Shown piece after piece: positions 14,587 through 24,130 of a DNA stretch of 39,668 nt (position 1 is its first letter; each line of letters opens with the position of its first letter). Made by a program: the position numbers and the translations under genes. The notes below the pieces were generated by a model that made no database searches, was not told the DNA's origin, and saw only the letters and a list, made by a program, of their open reading frames with translations. The DNA lies in assembly GCA_015228935.1 (NCBI GenBank), contig JADGCO010000037.1:1-39668 (forward strand). Direction: 5' to 3'. The stretch is from Magnetococcales bacterium (GTDB lineage: Bacteria > Pseudomonadota > Magnetococcia > Magnetococcales > DC0425bin3).

Positions 14587-17181
14587 ATGACAGGAAAAAC
14601 AGCCAATTCCCAAAGTGGCATGGGACACATGACCATCATGGGCCTGCTTGTGGTCGTACTTCTGCTGGCAGGTACCGGCAAGAAGTGGATCTATCCCTAT
14701 TTTTTTGAACAATATACCGGGGTCGTCAACCGCACCCTGACCTACGCCTCGTCCAAACCGGTCAGTGATGCGGAGTTTGAAATCATCGCCCGGGAGCTGA
14801 CGGAAAAGCATCGTGCCCAACAGGCCAATCGCATCCTGGAAAAGGAAACCAACCCCTTTGCCCGGCGCATCAAGACCACCATGCTGATGCAAACCCGGTC
14901 TTTCCTGCACGAAACCCCTTTTCCCCACATCCGTTATTTCCGGGATGCCGGAATCCGGCAATACGATGGTCCCAGCACCTGCCTGCGCTGCCATGCCACC
15001 ATGCAGGTGACAGATGCCAAGGGCAAGGTGACCAATGTGGACACCCTGACCGACGTGGTGGAAACGGTGCATTTCAAGTTCCAGCGCAGTGGTCCCGGTT
15101 TCAGCACCTACGGCTATGACGGGCGTCAGGTCAATGCCGCAGGTTCCCGGGCCATTCCGGTAGGCAAGATTGACCGGGCCTGTGGTGTACCGGGTTCGTT
15201 CTCCTGGACCGGTTGGGCCGAACTGGCTGCCTCACGTCCAAACCAGCCGGAACCTGGCCAGCCAGGCACAGCCACCGCCCCGCATGCACCGGCCAAGAGT
15301 ACCTTGCCCACACCGGCCAGCGCTGTCCAGAGCGCCATGCCTGCACCGGCCAACACCGTCCAGAGCGTCGCACCCACACCGGCCAACATCATCAAGAGTG
15401 ATTTGACCGTTCCTTCCGACCCGACCCGGAAAGAAAAGACCGACCCCACAACCGAGGCCAGGACTGTCGCCAAAGCCGATGCCATTCCCGGCCACCCCGA
15501 AGGGACCCTCGCCCGCAGTGAAGGGTGTGGACAGTGCCATATCGGCGGCGGCTACCATCCGGCCACGGAAAAAATGATGCCGGTGGGCGATGTCCCGGAA
15601 AAGGTCAAGCAGGGAATCGACTGCCTGATCTGTCATGCCCAGGCTTACGATATGAACTATCGGCACGTCATCCAGGATGAGGGCGGAACCCGTTGGAACC
15701 AGGATCGTACCCTGAAAGCGGCCCTCACGGTCGGTATTCCCACCAAAGACAACTGCATGTTCTGCCACCAGCACAACATGGGCGGTGACCTGGAAGCCGA
15801 TCTGGCCGCCAATGCCGCTCCACGCAACCTGGGCTACGAAAATCCGCGCCTGCTGCACCCGGGTGCCAAGCGGGCCAATTCCATCACCGCCGACAATGAC
15901 GTGCATGCCGCAGCCGGTCTGATCTGCACCGACTGTCATGTCCCACAAGGTCACAAAATACCCCGGGGTACCAAAGGGGTGGATCTGGTGGCCACCGATC
16001 TTCCGGAACGGGAGGTCACCTGCGAGGGATGCCATACCAACGCCGCCCACCTGAAATCACCCTATCGGGCCATCCTGAACGGTCATCTGGACCGGGTCTC
16101 CTGCGAGGCCTGTCATATCCACAATCTGGGTAGCGACAGCGTCATGCTGCGGGACTGGATCCATCCGGTCTGGAACGAAGAGGAAGGCATCTATGTCTAT
16201 CGGGATGTCCTGCGTTCCGGCGATCCCGGCAAGGGGTTCCTGTTCTTGTGGTTCAACGGCAATGGCACCTTCCTGGCCAATGCCCTGGGCGACAATCCCC
16301 TGGGCGGCAATGGCTACAATCCCCTCATGAACCAGATGGCCCGCATCGACGATCCGCAACTCATCGAACAGGTGCGGCAGGCGGCTCTGGAAATCAAGAA
16401 AAAACATCCCGAGCTCGATGTGGATCGCTATGTGCGCGAGGTGACACAGCCCCTGACACAGCTCACCCCGGAGATGCTCGCCAAACGCCAACGCATGATC
16501 GAAGAGAATATCCGGCCCGTCATGAAACAGGGACACAGCCGGATCTACCCCTTCAAGGTATTCAATGCAATCATGTATGAAGACATGTCCAACCAGGGAC
16601 CGTTCGGGGCCATGATCCTCCCCTTTGACTATCCCACCTACTATGAAAAGGGCGATGCCCTGGCCTCCATGGTGGAAGCCATCAAGAGTCCCATCGTCCG
16701 GCGGATGTATCAGATTCCCTTCACCCAGTACATGATGAACGAGTTCATGAACTATTTCGGGGTGGAAAAGTGGTCCGGCATCTATCCCATGACCGATGAT
16801 GGCAAGTTGCGCAATGTCGAATCCCACTGGATGCGGCAGATGGGGACCCTGATGATCAATCATGGCATCAAACGCGAAGGTCGCGGGTGCCGCGAGTGTC
16901 ATGATCCCAAAGGCATCATCAATTTCAAGGCGTTGGGTTACCCAGAAGAGCGGATTCGGGATTTGACGCAGTTGCCCGAGTTGGAAAAAATTTCCTACAC
17001 GCCCACCCAGACAACCAAAACGCCGAAACCGGCAACAAGTGGTCCGTCACCCGCCATGGGGGGTATGCCATCGGGTCAGCCATCCGGTGGAGGTGCATCC
17101 GGTGCGCCACTTCAGCCGCATCATCCCGGCATGATGCGCCCGCACATGCCGCCGATGGGGTATCCACCGCGAACCTATTGA
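14587..17181 (+). CDS. Large octaheme c-type cytochrome, probable periplasmic terminal reductase
   Basis: 864 residues from the ATG preceded by GGGGGAG; an upstream GTG is less likely. One N-terminal transmembrane helix (MTIMGLLVVVLLLAGTG) anchors it. Eight CxxCH sites: CLRCH, CGQCH, CLICH, CMFCH, CTDCH, CEGCH, CEACH and CRECH. Between hemes 1 and 2 is a Pro/Ala/Thr-rich linker (about 218-310) with 11-residue repeats (TPASAVQSAMP, APANTVQSVAP). Some 250 residues without heme sites separate hemes 7 and 8, and the C-terminus is Pro/Gly/Met-rich. Eight hemes recall octaheme tetrathionate or hydroxylamine-type enzymes, but this protein is far longer than tetrathionate-reductase octahemes (about 450) and the substrate cannot be read. 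Last gene of the operon; a strong terminator follows. Confidence 0.88.
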   Translation: MTGKTANSQSGMGHMTIMGLLVVVLLLAGTGKKWIYPYFFEQYTGVVNRTLTYASSKPVSDAEFEIIARELTEKHRAQQANRILEKETNPFARRIKTTMLMQTRSFLHETPFPHIRYFRDAGIRQYDGPSTCLRCHATMQVTDAKGKVTNVDTLTDVVETVHFKFQRSGPGFSTYGYDGRQVNAAGSRAIPVGKIDRACGVPGSFSWTGWAELAASRPNQPEPGQPGTATAPHAPAKSTLPTPASAVQSAMPAPANTVQSVAPTPANIIKSDLTVPSDPTRKEKTDPTTEARTVAKADAIPGHPEGTLARSEGCGQCHIGGGYHPATEKMMPVGDVPEKVKQGIDCLICHAQAYDMNYRHVIQDEGGTRWNQDRTLKAALTVGIPTKDNCMFCHQHNMGGDLEADLAANAAPRNLGYENPRLLHPGAKRANSITADNDVHAAAGLICTDCHVPQGHKIPRGTKGVDLVATDLPEREVTCEGCHTNAAHLKSPYRAILNGHLDRVSCEACHIHNLGSDSVMLRDWIHPVWNEEEGIYVYRDVLRSGDPGKGFLFLWFNGNGTFLANALGDNPLGGNGYNPLMNQMARIDDPQLIEQVRQAALEIKKKHPELDVDRYVREVTQPLTQLTPEMLAKRQRMIEENIRPVMKQGHSRIYPFKVFNAIMYEDMSNQGPFGAMILPFDYPTYYEKGDALASMVEAIKSPIVRRMYQIPFTQYMMNEFMNYFGVEKWSGIYPMTDDGKLRNVESHWMRQMGTLMINHGIKREGRGCRECHDPKGIINFKALGYPEERIRDLTQLPELEKISYTPTQTTKTPKPATSGPSPAMGGMPSGQPSGGGASGAPLQPHHPGMMRPHMPPMGYPPRTY

Positions 17182-17199
17182 TCGCCCGAGTATCCAGCC

Positions 17200-17234
17200 A
17201 AGGCGGTCCCCCAAAGGGGGACCGCCTTTTGTTT
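17200..17234 (+). terminator. Rho-independent terminator of the cytochrome operon
   Basis: A perfect 13-bp stem, AAGGCGGTCCCCC and GGGGGACCGCCTT, with loop AAA, ends in TTTTGTTT. It lies 18 bases after the octaheme stop. Confidence 0.92.
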
Positions 17235-17272
17235 CCTGATCCCTTGCAAACCGACCGGTGAGAATCCAGGCC

Positions 17273-19006
17273 ATGACCGAAAAAAGTCGTCCGTTTTTTT
17301 CCTACTGGCGGGTCATGCGGGAAATGATGCGGTTTTTTCCCTGGCGCGGCCTGACCATCCTGGTCTGTCTGGTCATCTCCAGCACCATGGAAGGGGTGGG
17401 GCTGGCCTCCCTGCTGCCGGTGTTCAATCTCTCCCTGGGAGCTGCCGGAGGACCTGCTTCCGAAATTCAAAAATTGATTCTGCAACCCCTGGAGTATCTG
17501 GGGTTGCCCACCACCCTGGGCATGCTGCTCGGCGTGATTGCGCTGGCCCTGCTGATCAAGGCCCTGACCAAACTCTTCGCCATGACCCTGGTAGGCTATG
17601 CCGCAGCCCACATCATCACCCATTTGCGCCTGGAGCTGATTCGTGGTTTGACCGAGGCCAAATGGGGCTATTTTACCGGACAGCCGGTGGGACGGCTCTC
17701 CAATGCCCTGGGCATGGAGGCCACCCGGGCAGCCAGTGCCTTCATGTCGGGTACCGAGATGACGGCCTCGCTGATTCGCAGCGCACTCTTGCTGGGCACG
17801 GCCATATTTCTCTCCTGGCAGGTGTGTCTGGCTGCGGTCATCGTCAGTCTGTTGATCTATTTCATCCTTAAAAACACGGTCCATGGCATTCATCGGGCCG
17901 GGCAGGACAAAACCCGTCTTTCCAACCAGATGCTGATTCGCCTGGCCGACACCCTGCAAGGCATGAAGCCCCTCAAGGCCATGGCCCGGGAAAACCGCCT
18001 GCTCCCTTTCCTGGAAAAGCTGGTGCAGGGCTTGAACCTGGCGGAACGGCAGATGGCATTCAATCGCTACGTCATGGCTTCCATGCCGGAACCCATCATG
18101 GCCTTGTTCATGGCCATCGGCATCCATCAGGCCGTGACTCGCTGGCATGTTGACTTGTCGGTACTGATGGTTCTGGCCCTGCTGTTCAGTCGTATCGTCG
18201 GCACCTTTGGCGTCTTGCAGTTGCACCTGCAAAACCTGATGGATGTCGAGAGCGCCTACTGGTCCCTGCGCGAAGCGATCACCCATGCCCAGGCGGAGGA
18301 AGAACGCAGCGAAGGCCGGACCCCTCCCGGTTTTCACCAGGCCATCCGCATGGAAAACGTGTCGTTCGCTTTTGGGGAAAAACAGTTGCTGAAGGATTTA
18401 TCCTTGGAAATTCCGGCTGGGCAGTTTGTCACCATTGCCGGACCCTCGGGGGCCGGCAAGACCACCCTGGTGGACATGATCATTGGCCTGTATCGTCCGC
18501 AACAGGGTGAGATTACCATCGACGGATTTTCCATGGCCGATATGGACCTGCGGGCTTGGCGACGGCGCATTGGCTACGTCCCCCAGGAAATGTTCCTGTT
18601 TCACGACACCATCCTGGCCAACCTGACCCTGGGCGATGATTCGGTGACCTTAGAGGCCGTCCAGGCCGCGTTGCAGCAGGCCGAGGCCTGGGATTTTGTC
18701 CAGTCGTTGCCGGAGGGGTTGCATACCGTCATTGGCGAACGGGGTTCCAAACTTTCCGGCGGGCAGCGGCAACGTATTGCCATTGCCCGTGCCCTGCTCG
18801 GCAATCCCGACCTGCTCATCCTGGATGAATCCACCACAGCCCTCGATCCCCCCACCGAACGCGCCATTTGTCAGACTTTACGGGGTTTGGCAGGCCGGGT
18901 CACCATCCTGGCCATCACCCATCAAACCGAACTGGTCCAGGCCGCCGACCGGGTGTTTCAGGTGGCCAATGGCAAGATTCTCCAGATAGAAAACAAATCA
19001 AAATAA
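17273..19006 (+). CDS. ABC exporter, fused membrane and ATPase domains
   Basis: 577 residues of the half-transporter type that works as a homodimer. The N-terminal ~320 residues contain about six membrane helices (for example LTILVCLVISSTMEGVGLASLLPVF, LGMLLGVIALALLIKAL, LSVLMVLALLFSRIVG). The ATPase domain has Walker A GPSGAGKT (390-397), the Q loop YVPQE, the signature LSGGQRQRIAIARALL, Walker B LLILDE and the switch histidine in AITHQ. This is the MsbA/lipid and peptide exporter branch; the cargo is unknown. I start at the ATG giving MTEKSRP; a GTG 15 bases upstream is also in frame. The unrecognised gene at 19007 abuts its stop codon, so the exporter and the two following genes are probably co-transcribed. 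Confidence 0.9.
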   Translation: MTEKSRPFFSYWRVMREMMRFFPWRGLTILVCLVISSTMEGVGLASLLPVFNLSLGAAGGPASEIQKLILQPLEYLGLPTTLGMLLGVIALALLIKALTKLFAMTLVGYAAAHIITHLRLELIRGLTEAKWGYFTGQPVGRLSNALGMEATRAASAFMSGTEMTASLIRSALLLGTAIFLSWQVCLAAVIVSLLIYFILKNTVHGIHRAGQDKTRLSNQMLIRLADTLQGMKPLKAMARENRLLPFLEKLVQGLNLAERQMAFNRYVMASMPEPIMALFMAIGIHQAVTRWHVDLSVLMVLALLFSRIVGTFGVLQLHLQNLMDVESAYWSLREAITHAQAEEERSEGRTPPGFHQAIRMENVSFAFGEKQLLKDLSLEIPAGQFVTIAGPSGAGKTTLVDMIIGLYRPQQGEITIDGFSMADMDLRAWRRRIGYVPQEMFLFHDTILANLTLGDDSVTLEAVQAALQQAEAWDFVQSLPEGLHTVIGERGSKLSGGQRQRIAIARALLGNPDLLILDESTTALDPPTERAICQTLRGLAGRVTILAITHQTELVQAADRVFQVANGKILQIENKSK

Positions 19007-19981
19007 TTGACAGAGTCCATTGTGTCCGCCGTGGTGGAACAATTAGTACAAATATTACGCAGTCGAACAGACTATGCATGGCAACGGTTGGCCGATAATA
19101 TTGCCCTGGATTTCCAAAATCTTCCCTCCCCAGATCATTTTCCTGCATCGCATGGCAACAATGTCCAGCCCAAACCGGCAGCAGCCTTCGCGCAACAAAT
19201 AGGTACCCTCATTCAATCAGCAGTAAATTTAAATCTGAACGATTCCGAATTTTCTGCATGTTATAAAAAAATTGTGGCTGCCTCTTTCCGACTGGAAAAT
19301 CAATCCAAAAAAGTTCCACATTATAAGCTCGCAGGTAACCAGGCCAATCGGTGCAAAATAGAACCTGATTCGGAACGTCTTTTTACTCGTTATCTCTCGG
19401 TTTATGATTTTTACCGCGCCTTCATTTATAAACAAAATAAAATCATGCCTTTACCTGAATCCATAAGAAGTGAAACCAATTATTTTTTTAATAATATATA
19501 TAACGCCCATGACAATGAAGCCGTTGAAGGATGGATGGCCAGAGAGGATGATGCACAGGCTTTGGATCCCATGAACATGGACCGCTATCCAACTCCCGCA
19601 TGGATCGTACCATGGAAAGATGCTCCACACCGATATCATTCCAATCCGATTGATGTGATCAAAATATTGGCTTTGCCGGGATATGCAACACAAGAAGATC
19701 GCGCAAATAAAATCGGATTGGTGGCTGTCACTTTCGATCTACCTGACGATGTCTTTATTTTGAAACCAACAATCCTTGATGCCCTGGAGCAGAAACAATC
19801 TTTTTTTCTTCCAGGTCGAACGTTGGAGTGTCAGGGGATGACCTGTCCCCTGGCGGACGATTTGCAAAATAATGACACAGAGCAAATAGGCAAGGGGGTT
19901 CCAGAATTCATTTGCAAACCACTCCGGGTTCCAGTCAGAATCAACAGGCGGACCATGGTCAAATTGGTGGGCACTTTCTGA
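19007..19981 (+). CDS. Hypothetical protein, first of an AT-rich gene pair
   Basis: Up to 324 residues. The frame can begin at a TTG directly after the ABC exporter stop, or at a GTG at 19022; neither has a strong ribosome site, so the start is uncertain. There is no signal peptide or membrane helix. The N-terminal half is helical and polar; the C-terminal half has a more beta-rich character (PTPAWIVPWKDAPHRYHS, KIGLVAVTFDLPDDVFILKPTILDALE). I do not recognise a family or catalytic motif. Base composition is clearly lower in G+C than in the exporter before it and the pump genes after it, which suggests acquisition with the next gene. Confidence 0.7.
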   Translation: MTESIVSAVVEQLVQILRSRTDYAWQRLADNIALDFQNLPSPDHFPASHGNNVQPKPAAAFAQQIGTLIQSAVNLNLNDSEFSACYKKIVAASFRLENQSKKVPHYKLAGNQANRCKIEPDSERLFTRYLSVYDFYRAFIYKQNKIMPLPESIRSETNYFFNNIYNAHDNEAVEGWMAREDDAQALDPMNMDRYPTPAWIVPWKDAPHRYHSNPIDVIKILALPGYATQEDRANKIGLVAVTFDLPDDVFILKPTILDALEQKQSFFLPGRTLECQGMTCPLADDLQNNDTEQIGKGVPEFICKPLRVPVRINRRTMVKLVGTF

Positions 19982-20001
19982 GCAAAAGGTTTGGTACATC
20001 C

Positions 20002-21030
20002 ATGGAGACTTATCGCCAGGAATATCGCAAGAAACTGAAAGAAACTGCCGCAGAGGGTGAGGAGCCTCTGTGGGTTCTCATGCGCAAGCGTTTTCTTGAG
20101 GGTGATGGACCGATTCTTGCCGAAGAAGAGGAGGACCTGACGGATGTGGTCCGCCGAGTCTGGTTGGAAGGACCCCCCGAGGTTCGCCATACCATCTTCC
20201 AAGTGCTGAACAATAAAATCATGGATCCATTTTTAAAAATCTTCAGCCATCCTGACGCTCATCAGGCCGATGCTGACTTGCCGATTCTTGCAGTCGATGC
20301 TTTGACATTATTGGAAGGTTTGCAAGCCTGGGGACCATTGAAAGATGAAATAAAAATTTTTTCCAAAAAAGTTTTAGATGATTTTCCATCATTTTTAAAG
20401 GTATTATCTAATATAGACACAAACAATTCTATCATATTAAAAATGCAATTAAAATTTGAGAGAATCTATCTTAATTTATTGGAGGATCGTGACGATATAG
20501 AAGGAACCTTGTCCAATTATTGGATAAATGATGAGGAGAATCTTTCCATCGTAAAAATTGATCGCAATTCCCATATTCTCGAAATGCTCGCCCGGCTTCG
20601 GCCAGAGATTCTTACTCAAAATCTCGAATATCTTGAAAAATTTTTCTGGCAAACCCGCCAACCTCCCTTGGGGGTTGACCCTGAACGGTGGTTGACACAG
20701 GATCGTTCAGGTTTGCTGCGTGGTGTTTTTCTCTCCATTAATTATTTAATGGGAAATCATAATGAATTTAAAAGAAATTTTTCTTACTCGTTGGATGGTC
20801 CTGAACTGAGTCTCTGGCACCATGTCGATAAAGACTATTTTGATGAGGAAATCCGCCGCCTTGTCAATTTTTTGGGTATTTCCCTGGATTTGAATCGCCA
20901 AACACGAGAAGAAATGCTTAAGGAAATTAAAATTTTAAAATCCAGAAAAAGCATTATTATGGCCAGATCATTTGTAACTTTCGAAGATAAAGGAAGATCG
21001 GTACGGGAAAATATGTTTATGCCTGGCTGA
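20002..21030 (+). CDS. Hypothetical helical protein, second of the AT-rich pair
   Basis: 342 residues from the ATG giving METYRQEYRKK, 20 bases after the previous stop; an in-frame start further up would overlap the previous gene. It is highly charged and apparently all-helical (EYRKKLKETAAEGEEPLWVLMRKRF, DEEIRRLVNFLGISLDLNRQTREEMLKEIKILKSRK), with no signal peptide, membrane helix or recognisable motif. A HEAT- or TPR-like scaffold is possible but not visible as clear repeats. AT-rich and lysine/isoleucine-rich in its second half, unlike its neighbours. Tight spacing suggests it works with the protein encoded upstream. It converges with the RND pump gene. Confidence 0.72.
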   Translation: METYRQEYRKKLKETAAEGEEPLWVLMRKRFLEGDGPILAEEEEDLTDVVRRVWLEGPPEVRHTIFQVLNNKIMDPFLKIFSHPDAHQADADLPILAVDALTLLEGLQAWGPLKDEIKIFSKKVLDDFPSFLKVLSNIDTNNSIILKMQLKFERIYLNLLEDRDDIEGTLSNYWINDEENLSIVKIDRNSHILEMLARLRPEILTQNLEYLEKFFWQTRQPPLGVDPERWLTQDRSGLLRGVFLSINYLMGNHNEFKRNFSYSLDGPELSLWHHVDKDYFDEEIRRLVNFLGISLDLNRQTREEMLKEIKILKSRKSIIMARSFVTFEDKGRSVRENMFMPG

Positions 21031-21067
21031 ATATCCTCGCAAAAAAACTCCTGTGGCGCAGAACGAC

Positions 21068-24000
21068 TCAGGCGCTTTTTCTGATCAGCAGACGCCGCCC
21101 CAGCCGGAGCAGGTCATCCACATAGGTAAAGACAACCGGAATCACCAGCAACGATAAAAATGTCGAAGTGATCAAGCCGCCAATGACGACAATGGCCATG
21201 GGAGAACGAAAACTTGGTTCGGCACCCAGGCCAAGCGCCACCGGCAGCATGCCCGCTGCCATGGCAATGGTCGTCATGACAATGGGCCGGGCACGCTTGC
21301 GGCAGGCATCCAGCAGGGCCTCGATGCGACTGAGATTTCGCTCGCGTCGGGCCACAATGGCATACTCGACAAGCAGGATGGAATTTTTGGTGGTCACCCC
21401 CATCAACATGAGAATGCCGATCACCGAAGGCATCGAAAACGAGTTGTGGGTGATCAAAAGCGAGACAAACGCCCCGCCCAAAGAGAGCGGCAAGGCCGCC
21501 AGAATGGTGACCGGTTGCAGAAAATCCCGGAACAACAAGACGAGGACAATGTAAATACAGAGAATGCCAATCGACATGGCCGTACCAAAACTTTTGAACA
21601 GCTCCATCATGCGTTGCGCATCCCCATCAATCGGGCGTTTGACACCTGCCGGCAGCTTGTTCAAGGAAGGCATTTTGTTGACCTCGGCCAGGACATCCCC
21701 AATGATGCGCTGACCCAATTCAATGTTGGTCCCGACCCGACGCATTCTGTCCAGGCGATCAATCTGGGTGGGACCACTGCTCATCCGCACCGTGGCAAAA
21801 CTTTCCAGAAGCTGCACGCCATTGCGGGTGATCACCGGCAATTGCCGCACGGCATCCAGGTTTGCCCGCAGGGCCGGTTCCATGCGCACCCGCATGGGAA
21901 CCTGACGCTGGGGCAGATTGAGTTTGGGCAGCAACACCATGTAATCCCCCGCCGTGGCCAGACGCACGACCTGGGCAACCACATCGCTCGTGATGCCCAG
22001 ATCGGCGGCCCGGGCAAAATCGGGCACGACATGGATTTCGGGACGTTCCAGGGAGGCATTCGAGACAATATTGCCCACCCCTTGCAGGGTATGCAAATCC
22101 TGGCTCACCCCGCTCACGGCCACGGCAAGCGCATCGGGATCGTCGCTGGCCAGGGTCACCACAAGCTTGGTCCCGGGTTCTGCCGCCACAATGGCCACCC
22201 GAACACCCGGAATCAGGCGCAGGCGTTGCCGGATTTCATCTTCAATCATGAACTGTTTTTTGGTGCGTTCCCGGCGATCCAGCAGGTTGACGGTCAAGGT
22301 TGCCTTGCGCACATCGCTCCAGGAACCGCCACCCAATGGTCCGCCATCGGGGTTTGCCGCCGAGCCGGCCACGGCAAAAACCCCTGTCACTTCCGGCATC
22401 TCCCGCAACATGGCCACGGCGCGTTCGGTGACGGCACGGGTCTCGGCCAGGGCACTGCCCGGAGGGAGTTCCAGGGTGACGATGGTCTGACCCCGGTCGG
22501 AAACAGGAATGAATCCGGTCGGCAGAAGTGGAATCAACCGCAGAGAACCCACAAAAAACATCAGGGTCACCACCAGAGTCAAAAACCGGTGGGTCATGCA
22601 GAAACGGGCCGCGACCAGATAGACACGCAACATTCTCCCCTCGGGAACATCATGGTCAATCGGGCGCAGAATATAGGCCGCCATCATGGGAGTCAGCAAC
22701 CGGGCCACCAGCAATGAGGCCAGGATGGCACTGACCGCCGTGATGCCAAACGAACGGAAAAACATCCCCGGTATACCCCCCATGAATGCCGTGGGCATGA
22801 ACACCGCCACCAGGGTAAAAGTCGTGGCAATCACCGCCAGACCGATTTCGTCGGCTGCTTCCATGGCCGCCTGATAGGGTTTTTTGCCCATGCGCAGGTG
22901 GCGAACAATGTTTTCCACCTCGACAATGGCATCATCGACCAGAATGCCCACCACCAGAGCCAGCGCCAACAGGGTCAGCGTGTCCAGACTGAATCCGGAT
23001 ATTTTCATGATGATGAAAGCCGGAATGATGGAGAGCGGCAAGGCCGTGGCCGATACAAAAGTCGCCCGCCAATCACGCAAAAACCACCAAACCACCACGA
23101 CCGCCAGAAATGCCCCTTCATAGAGCAGTTCCATGGATCCCTTGTAATTGTCCTGCACCCGGGAAATGGTGTTGTAGGCTTCGACAATCCGGATTTGCGG
23201 ATGGTTGGCGTTGAATTCCTTGACGGCCTGCCGCACGGCCTCGGCGACGGTCACTTCGCTCCGCCCCTTGGAACGGGTGATTTCAAAACCCACCACCGGA
23301 CGACCATCCAGCAAGGCGACCGAACCCCGTTCGGCAATGCCATCCGTGATTCCGGCCACGCTGCTCAGGGATATCCGCCGACCATCGGCAAGCGGAATTT
23401 CCAGGTTGAACAAATCCGCCACGGATTCGGCAGCGGCCAGGGTGCGTACATATTGGATCGTCCCGGCGATATCTCCCCGTCCCCCGGAGACATCCTTGCG
23501 GATTTTGCGCAAGGCGTTGGAAATATCCGTGGCCGTCACGCCCAGCGCCCGCATGCGCAAGGGATCCAGATCCACATGCACCTCGCGCTCCACACCACCC
23601 AGACGACTGAATTTGCCGACGCCCGGCACCGCAAAAACGGCCTTGGCCACATCGTTGTCCACAAACCAGGAGAGGTCCATCTCGTCCATGTTGGACGATT
23701 CCACTGCAAAGGCGAGGATGGTTCCTCCGGCAGTGGTTTTTTTCGAGACCACCGGGGCGGTCAAATCCTGGGGCAGATCGGGCCGGACACTGTCCACGGC
23801 ATTCCGCACTTCATTGAGGGCGATTTCGGGATTCTTGTCGATGACAAACTCCACCCCGACGCTGACCACCCCATCGGTCAACGTTGTATAGACATGTTCC
23901 ACGCCCCCCAGAGTGGCGACGGCATCTTCAATCTTGCGTGCAACATCTGTTTCCAATTGGGCGGGAGCCGCCCCATCGAGAGTCGCCGCCACCATGATGA

Positions 24001-24130
24001 CCGGTACTTCGATATCGGGAAAATTCTGGATCCCCAACCCGCGAAAGGCCCCGATCCCCAAAAACGTGAGCAACATGAACAACAGGATGGCCGGTACCGG
24101 ATCGCGGATTGACCAGGAGGATACATTCAT
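21068..24130 (-). CDS. RND efflux pump, inner-membrane transporter (HAE1/AcrB type)
   Basis: 1020 residues, the usual length. A proton-driven exporter with twelve membrane helices and two large periplasmic loops. It starts with the canonical helix (MNVSSWSIRDPVPAILLFMLLTF) and the porter-domain start (FPDIEVPVIMVAATLDGAAPAQLETDVARKIEDAV). Helix 4 carries the proton-relay pair D399-D400 (VVGILVDDAIVEVEN), and helix 10 the partner lysine (GVTTKNSILLVEYA). The DD pair puts it with drug/organic-compound pumps rather than heavy-metal (HME) pumps. Its ATG overlaps the adaptor stop as ATGA, so the two are translationally coupled. No outer-membrane TolC partner is in the window. Substrate unknown. 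Confidence 0.95.
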   Translation of the reverse strand: MNVSSWSIRDPVPAILLFMLLTFLGIGAFRGLGIQNFPDIEVPVIMVAATLDGAAPAQLETDVARKIEDAVATLGGVEHVYTTLTDGVVSVGVEFVIDKNPEIALNEVRNAVDSVRPDLPQDLTAPVVSKKTTAGGTILAFAVESSNMDEMDLSWFVDNDVAKAVFAVPGVGKFSRLGGVEREVHVDLDPLRMRALGVTATDISNALRKIRKDVSGGRGDIAGTIQYVRTLAAAESVADLFNLEIPLADGRRISLSSVAGITDGIAERGSVALLDGRPVVGFEITRSKGRSEVTVAEAVRQAVKEFNANHPQIRIVEAYNTISRVQDNYKGSMELLYEGAFLAVVVVWWFLRDWRATFVSATALPLSIIPAFIIMKISGFSLDTLTLLALALVVGILVDDAIVEVENIVRHLRMGKKPYQAAMEAADEIGLAVIATTFTLVAVFMPTAFMGGIPGMFFRSFGITAVSAILASLLVARLLTPMMAAYILRPIDHDVPEGRMLRVYLVAARFCMTHRFLTLVVTLMFFVGSLRLIPLLPTGFIPVSDRGQTIVTLELPPGSALAETRAVTERAVAMLREMPEVTGVFAVAGSAANPDGGPLGGGSWSDVRKATLTVNLLDRRERTKKQFMIEDEIRQRLRLIPGVRVAIVAAEPGTKLVVTLASDDPDALAVAVSGVSQDLHTLQGVGNIVSNASLERPEIHVVPDFARAADLGITSDVVAQVVRLATAGDYMVLLPKLNLPQRQVPMRVRMEPALRANLDAVRQLPVITRNGVQLLESFATVRMSSGPTQIDRLDRMRRVGTNIELGQRIIGDVLAEVNKMPSLNKLPAGVKRPIDGDAQRMMELFKSFGTAMSIGILCIYIVLVLLFRDFLQPVTILAALPLSLGGAFVSLLITHNSFSMPSVIGILMLMGVTTKNSILLVEYAIVARRERNLSRIEALLDACRKRARPIVMTTIAMAAGMLPVALGLGAEPSFRSPMAIVVIGGLITSTFLSLLVIPVVFTYVDDLLRLGRRLLIRKSA

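Noticed and set aside
14587-17181. Naming the octaheme protein as tetrathionate reductase or hydroxylamine oxidoreductase
   Set aside because: Only the heme count agrees; length, linker and spacing differ and no diagnostic active-site residue is visible.
21068-24130. Heavy-metal (CusA/CzcA type) assignment of the RND pump because of the neighbouring His-rich protein
   Set aside because: The helix-4 motif has the DD pair of drug-type pumps and not the metal-pump pattern.
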